NCBI GenBank assembly: GCA_017525525.1
Contig: JAFXSQ010000066.1
Span: 1 to 64,000 of the forward strand
Length of the DNA: 64,000 nt
Direction: 5' to 3'
Source of the DNA: Lachnospiraceae bacterium
GTDB taxonomy: Bacteria; Bacillota; Clostridia; Lachnospirales; Lachnospiraceae
The stretch's first letter is position 1, and every line of letters starts with the position of its first letter. This document shows positions 52,489 through 59,851 of this stretch, in pieces. The position numbers and the translations under genes were made by a program. The notes below the pieces were generated by a model. That model saw only the letters and a list, made by a program, of their open reading frames with translations. It did not search any database and was not told the DNA's origin.

Positions 52489-53907
52489 ATGAGTAAAAGA
52501 ACTAAAAGGATGGTTGAAAACCTGAGAAGAGTTGTTACAAGGGACATTATAAACCCGAGATTTGTTGTAAGAAATCTTCTCGCATTGATAGTAGCGTTCT
52601 CGCTTGTGGCTGTTTTGGCAGGCGGCGCGATTTATTTCAAGGATGCAAGGAAGGAAGCTAAGGCAGAGCAGACAGCTAAGGCGGATGTGCCTGTAAAGCT
52701 TGCGCTTGATACACCATCTATGATGAAGAAGGATATGCCCGATGATCTTGCGGCAGAGCTTGATGCGAATGCAAAGGCTGATGTGGCAGCGAAGGAAAAG
52801 GAAGTAATCGCGGCTGCGGAAAGCGAGTTTGCGTCAAAGGCAGTTGCCAAGGATATCGTGTATATATATAAGGAAGGCAAGGATGGTTCCGAGGTCGTAG
52901 GTATCATGGATAAGGGTGCCGTAGCCGACATACTTACCAAGAAGGGCGAATGGCTCAAGATTTCCTCGGGCGATGTAACAGGCTTTGTAAAGGAGAGCGA
53001 AACACTTTCCGGCAAAGAGGGTTACGAGCTCGCACAGCAGTACTATGAGGTAGTTGCTGTTGTTAATGAGGATGGCATAAATGTAAGAGTTGAGGCTTCT
53101 GAAGACTCAGACATCTTCGAGGTTGCTTATACCGATGATAAGTATGATGTAGACAAGTCAAAGACCGATAAGAATTGGGTATGTGTAAATACCTGGCTTG
53201 ACAGTGAGGCATATATCTCAAAGGATTACGTAACAATTTCCGAAGGATACAGGGTTGCGCGCGCTTCGGAGACAACCATTTCCGTTAAGAAGAAGACTAA
53301 GGCCGAGATGGAAATAGAAGAGAAGACCACTGAGGACAGTGAAAACGAGTCTGAAGAGGATACTGAGGAAGAAGAGAAAACTACAACAACTTCATCTGCT
53401 ACAACCACTACAAGAGCTACAACAACCGAAGAAGAGGTAACAGAGGAGACTACTACGAAAGAGACAACTACCGAGGAAGTTACAACAACTGAGGCTCCGC
53501 AGTCTACAGAGCCGGTTATTACGGATTCGGGCGCTGTATCCTTAAGTGAGGACGACATAAGACTTATGGCGGTTGTTATGACTCTTGAGTGCGGTAACGA
53601 GCCTTACGACGGTCAGGTAGCTGTTGCAAATGTTATTCTTAACAGATTAAGACTCGGTTATTATGGCAGTACAATCAGTGATGTGGTTTACGCGCCGTAT
53701 CAGTTCTCAGTAGTCGGTACATCATCATTCTATTACTACCTTGAGAACGGTCCTTTCGAGAGCTGTGTTGCAGCAGCAAGAGAGGCTTGCGCAGGTACGA
53801 ATTACGTGAAGGATTATATAGCCTTCAGACCGACATGGGCGATTGACACATCAGCGCTCGACGAGTATATCCAGATAGGAAATCACATATTCTACAGAGG
53901 TTACTAA
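52489..53907 (+). CDS. SleB/CwlJ-type cell wall hydrolase with two SH3-like domains
   Basis: The 472-residue protein has a basic N-terminus, one transmembrane helix or uncleaved signal near 27-48 and an alanine/lysine-rich stretch. Two SH3b-like domains follow (about 120-180, and 187-250 with the segment DGINVRVEASEDSD). A Thr/Glu-rich linker (about 275-345) leads to a C-terminal Hydrolase_2 domain from about 350: LMAVVMTLECGNEPYDGQVA, then VANVILNRL and DVVYAPYQFS. Glu in LECG corresponds to the catalytic Glu of SleB. These enzymes cut the glycan strand. The ATG at 52489 follows AAGGTGG; the upstream TTG falls in the promoter. Confidence 0.9.
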   Translation: MSKRTKRMVENLRRVVTRDIINPRFVVRNLLALIVAFSLVAVLAGGAIYFKDARKEAKAEQTAKADVPVKLALDTPSMMKKDMPDDLAAELDANAKADVAAKEKEVIAAAESEFASKAVAKDIVYIYKEGKDGSEVVGIMDKGAVADILTKKGEWLKISSGDVTGFVKESETLSGKEGYELAQQYYEVVAVVNEDGINVRVEASEDSDIFEVAYTDDKYDVDKSKTDKNWVCVNTWLDSEAYISKDYVTISEGYRVARASETTISVKKKTKAEMEIEEKTTEDSENESEEDTEEEEKTTTTSSATTTTRATTTEEEVTEETTTKETTTEEVTTTEAPQSTEPVITDSGAVSLSEDDIRLMAVVMTLECGNEPYDGQVAVANVILNRLRLGYYGSTISDVVYAPYQFSVVGTSSFYYYLENGPFESCVAAAREACAGTNYVKDYIAFRPTWAIDTSALDEYIQIGNHIFYRGY

Positions 53908-53916
53908 GATTAAATC

Positions 53917-53948
53917 CGGGGCTTCCGCAAGAGCGGAGGCCCTTTTTT
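53917..53948 (+). terminator. Terminator after the SleB-like gene
   Basis: GGGCTTCCGC / GCGGAGGCCC stem with an AAGA loop and a T6 run. Confidence 0.93.
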
Positions 53949-54000
53949 ATGCGCACGACCGCGTAATGTAATCAGCCGCTTTGCGGCACGCGGTCGGCAC
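53949..54000. repeat. Nested GC-rich inverted repeat
   Basis: CGACCGCG (53956-53963) pairs with CGCGGTCG (53989-53996) around an inner GCCGC-ttt-GCGGC hairpin. It abuts the 72-bp element and opens a 518-bp gene-free stretch (53908-54425) made almost wholly of repeat modules; 54073-54176 shows nothing recognisable. Confidence 0.7.
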
Positions 54001-54072
54001 GGCGATAAGTGAGACAGGAAATCTTTGATTTCCGTTGTCGAACTTATACAGAGTAGTAGGGTGCGACTGCGT
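54001..54072 (+). repeat. 72-bp hairpin element, copy 1
   Basis: Agrees with 57686-57757 at 65 of 72 positions. It folds as ATAAGT...ACTTAT around GACAGGAAATC-ttt-GATTTCC..TGTC. Confidence 0.88.
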
Positions 54073-54176
54073 ATTCCCTACTCGATTGCGCAATTTGCCC
54101 GATTGTGTAGGTTTAATTGCAAAATTGTGTGAAATAGTGTAAAGTATATGATCATATAAAGATTCTGACACATCGA

Positions 54177-54311
54177 TGTCATCCTGAACGAAGTGACGCA
54201 GACCTCAATGCGAAGCGTTGAGGTGCCGGCCTTCGATGTCATAAGGAATCCACCGCAAGCGGTACCCCTTATGACGAAATGCGAGGGCTTGCGAAGCAAC
54301 AGGAAGGATCT
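54177..54311 (+). repeat. ~125-bp modular hairpin element, forward copy
   Basis: Starts TGTCATCCTGAACGAAGTGA and ends GGAAGGATCTT, i.e. a GTCATTCTGAGCGAAG-type repeat split by about 100 bp that contain two hairpins (ACCTCAA...TTGAGGT and TCATAAGG...CCTTATGA). Reverse complement of 47986-48114. Confidence 0.9.
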
Positions 54312-54320
54312 TGAATTATA

Positions 54321-54420
54321 GGGAGGTGCGATTATGACGAAGTCATAATTTTGCATCGCACCGACCGACTGGGCAGGATTGCTTTAGCAATCGTGCCATT
54401 ACATATTATACGAGGGGGTA
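54321..54420 (+). repeat. 100-bp structured leader element, copy 2
   Basis: One-base difference from 24560-24659; that base extends the outer stem to GGTGCGAT / ATCGCACC. It supplies the GAGGGGG ribosome site of glf. Confidence 0.93.
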
Positions 54421-54425
54421 CAATA

Positions 54426-55529
54426 ATGAATTACGATTATCTTATTGTTGGCGCTGGACTTTTTGGTTCGGTATTCGCTTATGAGGCTAAGAAAGCAGGG
54501 AAGAAGGTTCTTGTGATAGACAGGAGGAGCCATATAGCCGGAAATGTATATACAGAGGCAGTGAATGGAATAAACGTGCATAAGTACGGTGCGCACATCT
54601 TCCACACATCAAATAAAAAGATATGGGATTATGTAAACCAATTTGCAGAGTTTAATAATTATGTAAACTCACCGCTTGCAAGCTATAAGGATGAGCTTTA
54701 CAACCTGCCGTTCAATATGAATACTTTTTCGAAGCTATGGAATATAAAGACTCCGAAGCAGGCGAAGGAGATGATAGCTTCGCAGATTGCGGATCTGAAC
54801 ATAACCGAGCCGAAGAACTTAGAGGAGCAGGCTCTCTCGTTAGTAGGTAAAGATATATACATAAAGCTTGTCAAGGGCTATACCGAGAAGCAGTGGGGCA
54901 AGAGCTGCACGGAGCTTCCGGCATTCATCATAAAGCGACTTCCGGTGCGCTTTACCTACGACAACAATTACTTCAACGATCCCTACCAGGGCATTCCCAA
55001 GGGAGGGTACACAGCCATAGTTGAAAAGCTCCTTGATGGAATAGAAGTCAAGGTTAACACCGAGTTCAAAGACTTTATGTCAACCACTTCGGACGGCTTC
55101 GATAAGATAGTCTACACCGGAATGATAGATGAATACTTTGATTATAAGCTTGGAGAGCTTTCATACAGAAGTCTTCGCTTCGAGACAGAGTTGATAGAGG
55201 GAGAGGATAACTACCAGGGTAACGCGGTCGTGAACTACACCGAGCGTGAAGTGCCTTATACACGAATAATAGAGCATAAGCACTTTGAATTCGGCAAGCA
55301 GCCCGACACGGTCATTACCCGTGAGTATCCGGCTGACTGGAAGAAGGGTGACGAACCCTATTATCCTGTAAACAACGATGCCACCGCAGAGCTCTACGCC
55401 TCCTACAAGGCCCTCGCTGACAAGGAGGGAAACGTAATCTTCGGAGGCCGCCTCGGGCAGTACAAATACTTTGACATGGATAAGGTTATTGAGGAGGCAC
55501 TTAACTTAGCAGAAATAGAACTGGTATGA
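54426..55529 (+). CDS. glf: UDP-galactopyranose mutase
   Basis: Flavoenzyme that converts UDP-galactopyranose to UDP-galactofuranose for surface glycans. The 367-residue length is typical. It has the FAD-binding start DYLIVGAGLFGSVFAYEAKK, the GLF motif NVHKYGAHIFHT, EKQWGKSC, RLPVRFTYD and the C-terminal VIFGGRLGQYKYFDMD. The ATG at 54426 follows the GAGGGGG of the repeated leader. No galactofuranosyltransferase gene is adjacent; the gene stands alone between a repeat cluster and argG. Confidence 0.97.
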   Translation: MNYDYLIVGAGLFGSVFAYEAKKAGKKVLVIDRRSHIAGNVYTEAVNGINVHKYGAHIFHTSNKKIWDYVNQFAEFNNYVNSPLASYKDELYNLPFNMNTFSKLWNIKTPKQAKEMIASQIADLNITEPKNLEEQALSLVGKDIYIKLVKGYTEKQWGKSCTELPAFIIKRLPVRFTYDNNYFNDPYQGIPKGGYTAIVEKLLDGIEVKVNTEFKDFMSTTSDGFDKIVYTGMIDEYFDYKLGELSYRSLRFETELIEGEDNYQGNAVVNYTEREVPYTRIIEHKHFEFGKQPDTVITREYPADWKKGDEPYYPVNNDATAELYASYKALADKEGNVIFGGRLGQYKYFDMDKVIEEALNLAEIELV

Positions 55530-55590
55530 TCAACCTTACTTTTAGGATATCGATAAATGAAATAAAGTTCATAATGGATTGCATAAAACA

Positions 55591-55672
55591 GCAGCAAAGG
55601 GATGTTGCTATAGGTTAAGTGGGCTATAGAGCGCGAGCGTCCCACGTACCTATACGCACATCTCCCTGCTGC
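55591..55672. other. Long imperfect hairpin in the argG 3' region
   Basis: An ~82-base imperfect palindrome: GCAGC / GCTGC, AGGG-ATGT / ACAT-CT-CCCT, GC / GC, TATAGGT / ACCTATA and GTGGG / CCCAC pair around a GC-rich apical CGCGAGCG. It lies between the ends of glf and argG. On the minus strand it is followed by TGTTTTAT, so it may terminate argG or be a structured RNA. Confidence 0.65.
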
Positions 55673-55697
55673 GTAACTATATATAACTATTCAGTTA

Positions 55698-56912
55698 TTA
55701 CCTTCCGTTCTCCTTGTCGAGCATAGCTCTTACCTGCATCGAAAGTCCGAAGAGATGTATGAAGCCTTCAGCGTCCTTGTGGTCGTACAGGTCTCCGGTT
55801 GTGAAGCTTGCAAGCTTCTCGGAGTAGAGTGAATACGGTGAAGTGGTTCCTGCCTTGATGATGTTGCCCTTATAGAGCTTGAACTTAACCTCGCCGCTTA
55901 CGCGCTCCTCTATGCTGTCAACGAAAGCGCATATAGCCTCGCGGAGCGGGCAGAACCACTTGCCTTCATAGATCATGTCTGCAAGCTTGTCTGCAACGAG
56001 CTTCTTGTAAGCTAAGGTGTCGCGGTCAAGGATGAGCTCCTCAAGCTGCTTGTGAGCCTCCATAAGGATTGTTCCGCCGGGGGTCTCGTATACTCCTCTT
56101 GACTTCATGCCGACTACGCGGTTTTCTACTATGTCAACGATACCTATTCCGTGCTTTCCGCCAAGCTTGTTGAGCTCGCGGATAACATCAGCAACCTTCA
56201 TCTCCTTGCCGTTAACAGCTACGGGAATACCCTTTTCGAACTTCAATGTAACATATTCAGCCTCATCCGGTGCCTTCTCGGGGTAGGTACCGAGTACAAG
56301 AAGGTGATCCCAATTGGGCTCCTGTGAAGGATCCTCGAGCTCAAGTCCCTCATGGCTGATGTGCCAGAGATTTCTGTCACGGCTGTATGAAGAAGATGCA
56401 TCAAAGGGAAGATCGATGCCATGAGCCTTGCAGTATTCAATCTCGTCCTCACGAGACTGCATGGTCCACTCAGGCTGACGCCAAGTAGCGATAACCTTTA
56501 AGTCGGGCGCGAGAGCCTTGATATTAATCTCGAAACGAACCTGATCGTTGCCCTTGCCGGTAGCACCATGGCAGATGGTCGTTGCATTTTCCTTTCTTGC
56601 AATCTCCACAAGCTTCTTTGCGATAAGAGGTCTTGCGTAGGATGTACCGAGTAAGTATGCATTCTCGTATACCGAGCCTGCCTTAACGCCGGGCATGATG
56701 AAGTCCTCGGCAAATTCGTCTACAACATCTAAGATGTAAAGCTTCTCGGCTCCTGAGTACTTTGCTCTTTCCTCGAGACCGTCAAGCTCGCTTTCCTGGC
56801 CTACATCGATACATACGCATATAACGTCGAAGTCGTAGGTTTCCTTGAGCCAGGGGATTATGGCTGTGGTGTCTAAGCCGCCTGAATAGGCGAGAATAAC
56901 TCTTTCTTTCAT
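55698..56912 (-). CDS. argG: Argininosuccinate synthase
   Basis: Joins citrulline and aspartate using ATP in arginine synthesis. The 404-residue protein begins KERVILAYSGGLDTTAIIPW, with the ATP pyrophosphatase SGGLDT motif. It also has CHGATGKGNDQVRFE and SYSRDRNLWHISHEG, all diagnostic. The start at 56912 follows GGAGG; the frame extends to 56963 but without a ribosome site. argH is not adjacent. Its promoter and a palindromic operator candidate lie just upstream. Confidence 0.97.
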   Translation of the reverse strand: MKERVILAYSGGLDTTAIIPWLKETYDFDVICVCIDVGQESELDGLEERAKYSGAEKLYILDVVDEFAEDFIMPGVKAGSVYENAYLLGTSYARPLIAKKLVEIARKENATTICHGATGKGNDQVRFEINIKALAPDLKVIATWRQPEWTMQSREDEIEYCKAHGIDLPFDASSSYSRDRNLWHISHEGLELEDPSQEPNWDHLLVLGTYPEKAPDEAEYVTLKFEKGIPVAVNGKEMKVADVIRELNKLGGKHGIGIVDIVENRVVGMKSRGVYETPGGTILMEAHKQLEELILDRDTLAYKKLVADKLADMIYEGKWFCPLREAICAFVDSIEERVSGEVKFKLYKGNIIKAGTTSPYSLYSEKLASFTTGDLYDHKDAEGFIHLFGLSMQVRAMLDKENGR

Positions 56913-56927
56913 GTGTGTTTCCTCCAA

Positions 56928-56941
56928 ATAATCATGATTAT
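56928..56941. promoter_or_regulatory. 14-bp palindrome, candidate ArgR operator
   Basis: ATAATCATGATTAT is a perfect palindrome between the argG -10 box and ribosome site. Arginine repressor boxes are AT-rich dyads, but the sequence is not an exact match to a known consensus. Confidence 0.45.
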
Positions 56942-56944
56942 GAA

Positions 56945-56973
56945 AGTATACAGCCAACCGCATTATAATTCAA
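56945..56973 (-). promoter_or_regulatory. argG promoter
   Basis: Reading the minus strand, TTGAAT and TATACT are 17 bp apart, ending 33 bp before the argG ATG. Confidence 0.65.
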
Positions 56974-56996
56974 GAAAAACTTGCGAAAATAACCCT

Positions 56997-57024
56997 TGTT
57001 TTTTGTTGCAAAAAAGTTTATAAT
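56997..57024 (+). promoter_or_regulatory. Promoter of the DivIVA-like gene
   Basis: TTGTTT and TATAAT with 16-bp spacing, 35 bp before the ATG. Confidence 0.6.
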
Positions 57025-57059
57025 AACCACTTAGTAAAAACTTTTTTGGAGGAATTGAG

Positions 57060-57590
57060 ATGTTACAGCCAAGTGATATAAGGACCCGCGTATTCAAGAA
57101 AGGTTTATTCGGTTATAAGCCGACAGATGTAGATGCATTCAAGGACGAAGTTCAGCGTGCTTATGAGGAGACCTTCAACGAGAATAATGACATGAAGGAG
57201 AAGCTCTCCAAGCTCAACACTGCAGTTGAGGAGAACAGACTTAAGCTGTTTGACTTAGAGAAGAAGCTCAAGGCAGCAGAGGAAGAGCTTGCCGAGAAGA
57301 AGGAAGAACTTAAGGCGGCAAAGGCGGCAAAGAATGGCACGGCTGCACCTAAGTTTAAGCCACAGCCGAAGGCCGAAGCACCGAAGGCTGAGGAGGCACC
57401 GAAGGCGACAGGTTCATCCAAGTTCTTTAACAAGAAGGCTGAAGAGCCGGCAAAACCGACGGCTGCTGCATCATCAGATGACGATGATGAGGAGATCTTT
57501 ACAGGAGAGATAGAGGAGAGAGCTAAGCCTGAACGCATGATGATCGGAGACGGCGAAGAGGACGGAGACGACGATTTCGAGTTCATGTAG
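57060..57590 (+). CDS. DivIVA-domain protein
   Basis: The 176-residue protein has the DivIVA N-terminal membrane-targeting module (MLQPSDIRTRVFKKGLFGYK followed by PTDVDAFKDEV), a coiled coil (about 38-95) and a low-complexity Ala/Pro/Lys linker. It ends in an acidic tail (DDDDEEIFTGEIEERAKPER) with a final DDDFEFM. It is shorter than classical DivIVA and closer to GpsB-like proteins; it would bind curved membrane at septum or poles. The ATG follows GGAGG. Flanked by its own promoter and terminator. Confidence 0.88.
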   Translation: MLQPSDIRTRVFKKGLFGYKPTDVDAFKDEVQRAYEETFNENNDMKEKLSKLNTAVEENRLKLFDLEKKLKAAEEELAEKKEELKAAKAAKNGTAAPKFKPQPKAEAPKAEEAPKATGSSKFFNKKAEEPAKPTAAASSDDDDEEIFTGEIEERAKPERMMIGDGEEDGDDDFEFM

Positions 57591-57610
57591 AAATTAGCTG
57601 CGTATTAATT

Positions 57611-57645
57611 ACAAAGGCTGCTATGCGTAGTATGGCAGCCTTTTG
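57611..57645 (+). terminator. Terminator after the DivIVA-like gene
   Basis: AAAGGCTGC / GCAGCCTTT stem with an internal TATGCGTAGTATG loop and a TTTTGTTT tail. Confidence 0.88.
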
Positions 57646-57685
57646 TTTATGGGAAGATTGTCACTGCGTGACACGCGTGCGGCGT

Positions 57686-57757
57686 GGCGATAAGTGAGAC
57701 AGGAAATCTTTGATTTACATTGTCGAGCTTATACAGAGCAGCAGGCTTCGACTGCGT
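57686..57757 (+). repeat. 72-bp hairpin element, copy 2
   Basis: About 90% identical to 54001-54072 and in the same orientation; it sits between the DivIVA terminator and ruvA, so the ruvA promoter must lie in or next to it. Confidence 0.88.
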
Positions 57758-57789
57758 CTCACCGGATCGATTATAGGATAGAATAAACT

Positions 57790-58392
57790 ATGCTGGAGTA
57801 TATTAAAGGTACAATAGAAAGAATAGGCCCTAATGACTTTGCGATTGAAACCGGCGGAGTGGGCTTTCATATAGAGGCCGGGACAAGGGTGACCGACAAG
57901 CTGAAGCTGCATGAGACAAGGACCGTCTACACGCATATGAATGTGCGCGAGGACGACATAAGCCTTTTTGGATTTTTGTCCCGGGATGATGTGCAGGTAT
58001 TCCGCATGCTTATCGGCGTAAGCGGGATAGGCCCGAAGGTTGCGCTTTCCATCCTGTCGGAGCTTTCGACGGATGATTTGAGGATGGCGGTGCTGTCCGA
58101 GGATGCAAAGGCGATAGCCAAGGCCAACGGTGTCGGAGCAAAGATGGCGCAGAGAGTTATAATGGAGCTTAAGGATAAGTTTAAGCTTGACGATGTGCTC
58201 GGGACATCTGATGATGAGGATGAAGGCGGTTTGGGAAACGCTTCCGGTGATGTGGTAAGCGACACCGCGCTTGCTTTGACAAGTCTCGGTTACTCGAATA
58301 TGGAGGCTTTAAAGGCCATAAAGAAGGTTAAGGGAAGCGAAACAATGACACCTGAGCAGCTGCTCAAGGAATCGTTGAAGCACTTGATATAA
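57790..58392 (+). CDS. ruvA: Holliday junction branch migration protein RuvA
   Basis: Binds the four-way junction and loads RuvB. The 200-residue protein has the N-terminal OB fold ([16 protein letters not shown]), two helix-hairpin-helix motifs ([16 protein letters not shown] and [17 protein letters not shown]), an acidic linker and the C-terminal RuvB-binding domain ([15 protein letters not shown]). The ribosome site before the ATG is weak (AGGATAGAA). ruvB follows after 4 bp. Confidence 0.97.
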   Translation: MLEYIKGTIERIGPNDFAIETGGVGFHIEAGTRVTDKLKLHETRTVYTHMNVREDDISLFGFLSRDDVQVFRMLIGVSGIGPKVALSILSELSTDDLRMAVLSEDAKAIAKANGVGAKMAQRVIMELKDKFKLDDVLGTSDDEDEGGLGNASGDVVSDTALALTSLGYSNMEALKAIKKVKGSETMTPEQLLKESLKHLI

Positions 58393-58396
58393 AAAC

Positions 58397-59401
58397 ATGG
58401 AAAAACGGATAATCAGTACAGAGCTTACAACTGAAGATGATATACTTGAGCCGGGCCTGCGACCTACATTGCTCTCCGAGTACATAGGGCAGGAGAAGGT
58501 AAAACAGAACCTGAAGGTTTTTATCGAGGCGGCTAAGAAAAGAAAGGAACCCTTAGATCACGTGCTTTTGTACGGACCTCCGGGGCTTGGCAAGACAACC
58601 CTTGCGGGAATAGTGGCCGAGGAGATGGGAGTATCGTTAAAGATTACCTCGGGCCCTGCTATAGACAAGCCGGGAGAGCTTGCTGCGATATTAAACAATC
58701 TTTCGGAAAATGATGTGTTGTTCATAGATGAGATTCACCGCCTGAACAAGCAGGTAGAGGAGGTTCTCTACCCGGCAATGGAGGATTTTGCGATAGATAT
58801 CGTGATAGGCAAGGGCGCCGGCGCAAGATCCATAAGGCTTGACCTTCCGAAGTTTACACTTGTCGGCGCGACTACCAGGGCAGGCATGCTGACGGCGCCG
58901 TTAAGAGACCGCTTCGGTGTAGTGAACAGGCTTGACTTCTACAATGTGGTTGAACTTATGCAGATTATCATGCGCTCGGCAAAGGTGCTCGGCGTCAATA
59001 TAGATGACGAAGGCGCTTTGGAGATAGCGAAGAGATCGCGCGGCACGCCGAGACTTGCAAACAGGCTTTTAAAGCGCGTAAGGGATTTTGCCGAGGTTGA
59101 GTACGGCGGTAATATAGATTACGAGGTGGCTAAAACAGCTCTCGATCGCTTGGATGTGGATTCGGCCGGACTCGACAACACCGACAGGCATATCCTGATG
59201 ACGATGATTGATAAATTCGGAGGCGGTCCCGTGGGCTTGGATACGCTTGCGGCGGCAATCAGCGAGGATGCCGGAACCATAGAGGATGTGTACGAACCAT
59301 TTCTTATAAAAAACGGCTTTATAAATCGCACGCCTCGTGGTAGAATGGTAACCGACAGTTGTTACAGGCATTTTAATATACCTGTTCCGGATGGGGAATA
59401 A
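58397..59401 (+). CDS. ruvB: Holliday junction DNA helicase RuvB
   Basis: Hexameric AAA+ motor of branch migration. The 334-residue protein has Walker [12 protein letters not shown] near 60, Walker B DEIHRLN, sensor GATTRAGML, and the C-terminal winged helix ([16 protein letters not shown]). Typical length. It starts 4 bp after ruvA with no obvious ribosome site, so translation is probably coupled. Confidence 0.98.
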   Translation: MEKRIISTELTTEDDILEPGLRPTLLSEYIGQEKVKQNLKVFIEAAKKRKEPLDHVLLYGPPGLGKTTLAGIVAEEMGVSLKITSGPAIDKPGELAAILNNLSENDVLFIDEIHRLNKQVEEVLYPAMEDFAIDIVIGKGAGARSIRLDLPKFTLVGATTRAGMLTAPLRDRFGVVNRLDFYNVVELMQIIMRSAKVLGVNIDDEGALEIAKRSRGTPRLANRLLKRVRDFAEVEYGGNIDYEVAKTALDRLDVDSAGLDNTDRHILMTMIDKFGGGPVGLDTLAAAISEDAGTIEDVYEPFLIKNGFINRTPRGRMVTDSCYRHFNIPVPDGE

Positions 59402-59443
59402 AGATTTATCTATAAAAGAATTGTTTTGGAGGGAGTAGACAAA

Positions 59444-59851
59444 ATGGCTAATAAAGTAGACATACCTGTAGTGATCAACGGAAAGGTGTACACCTTAAGC
59501 GGTTATGAAGGGGAGGAGTATCTGCAGAACGTAGCGACTTACATCAACAACAAGATAGCTGAGTGTAAGGCCTCCGATCAATACAGGAGAATGAACGCCG
59601 AGTACCAGGGAGTTCTTCTCGCATTGAATATTGCTGACGATTATTTCAAGGCTAAGTCCAAGGCTGACAGTATGGTCAGTGAGGACTCCAATAAGGAGCA
59701 GCAGCTTTACGACTTGAGACATGATGTTATTGAAGCGCAGATCAAGCAGGAGTCTGCGGCGCGTATGATTGAAGAGTATAAAGAGGAGATAAATGCTCTT
59801 CAGCGCAAGATAATTCAGCTTGAGGCAGAGAAGGGACGCAATGGCAAGTAA
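59444..59851 (+). CDS. zapA: Cell division protein ZapA
   Basis: FtsZ-ring stabiliser. The 135-residue protein has the ZapA domain (VVINGKVYTLSGYEGEEYLQ then VATYINNKI) followed by a long coiled coil ending in the Lys/Glu-rich tail. The ATG at 59444 follows GGAGGGAG; the in-frame ATG at 59426 lies right at that site and is rejected. It overlaps the U32 gene by 11 bp, an arrangement common in Firmicutes. Confidence 0.93.
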   Translation: MANKVDIPVVINGKVYTLSGYEGEEYLQNVATYINNKIAECKASDQYRRMNAEYQGVLLALNIADDYFKAKSKADSMVSEDSNKEQQLYDLRHDVIEAQIKQESAARMIEEYKEEINALQRKIIQLEAEKGRNGK

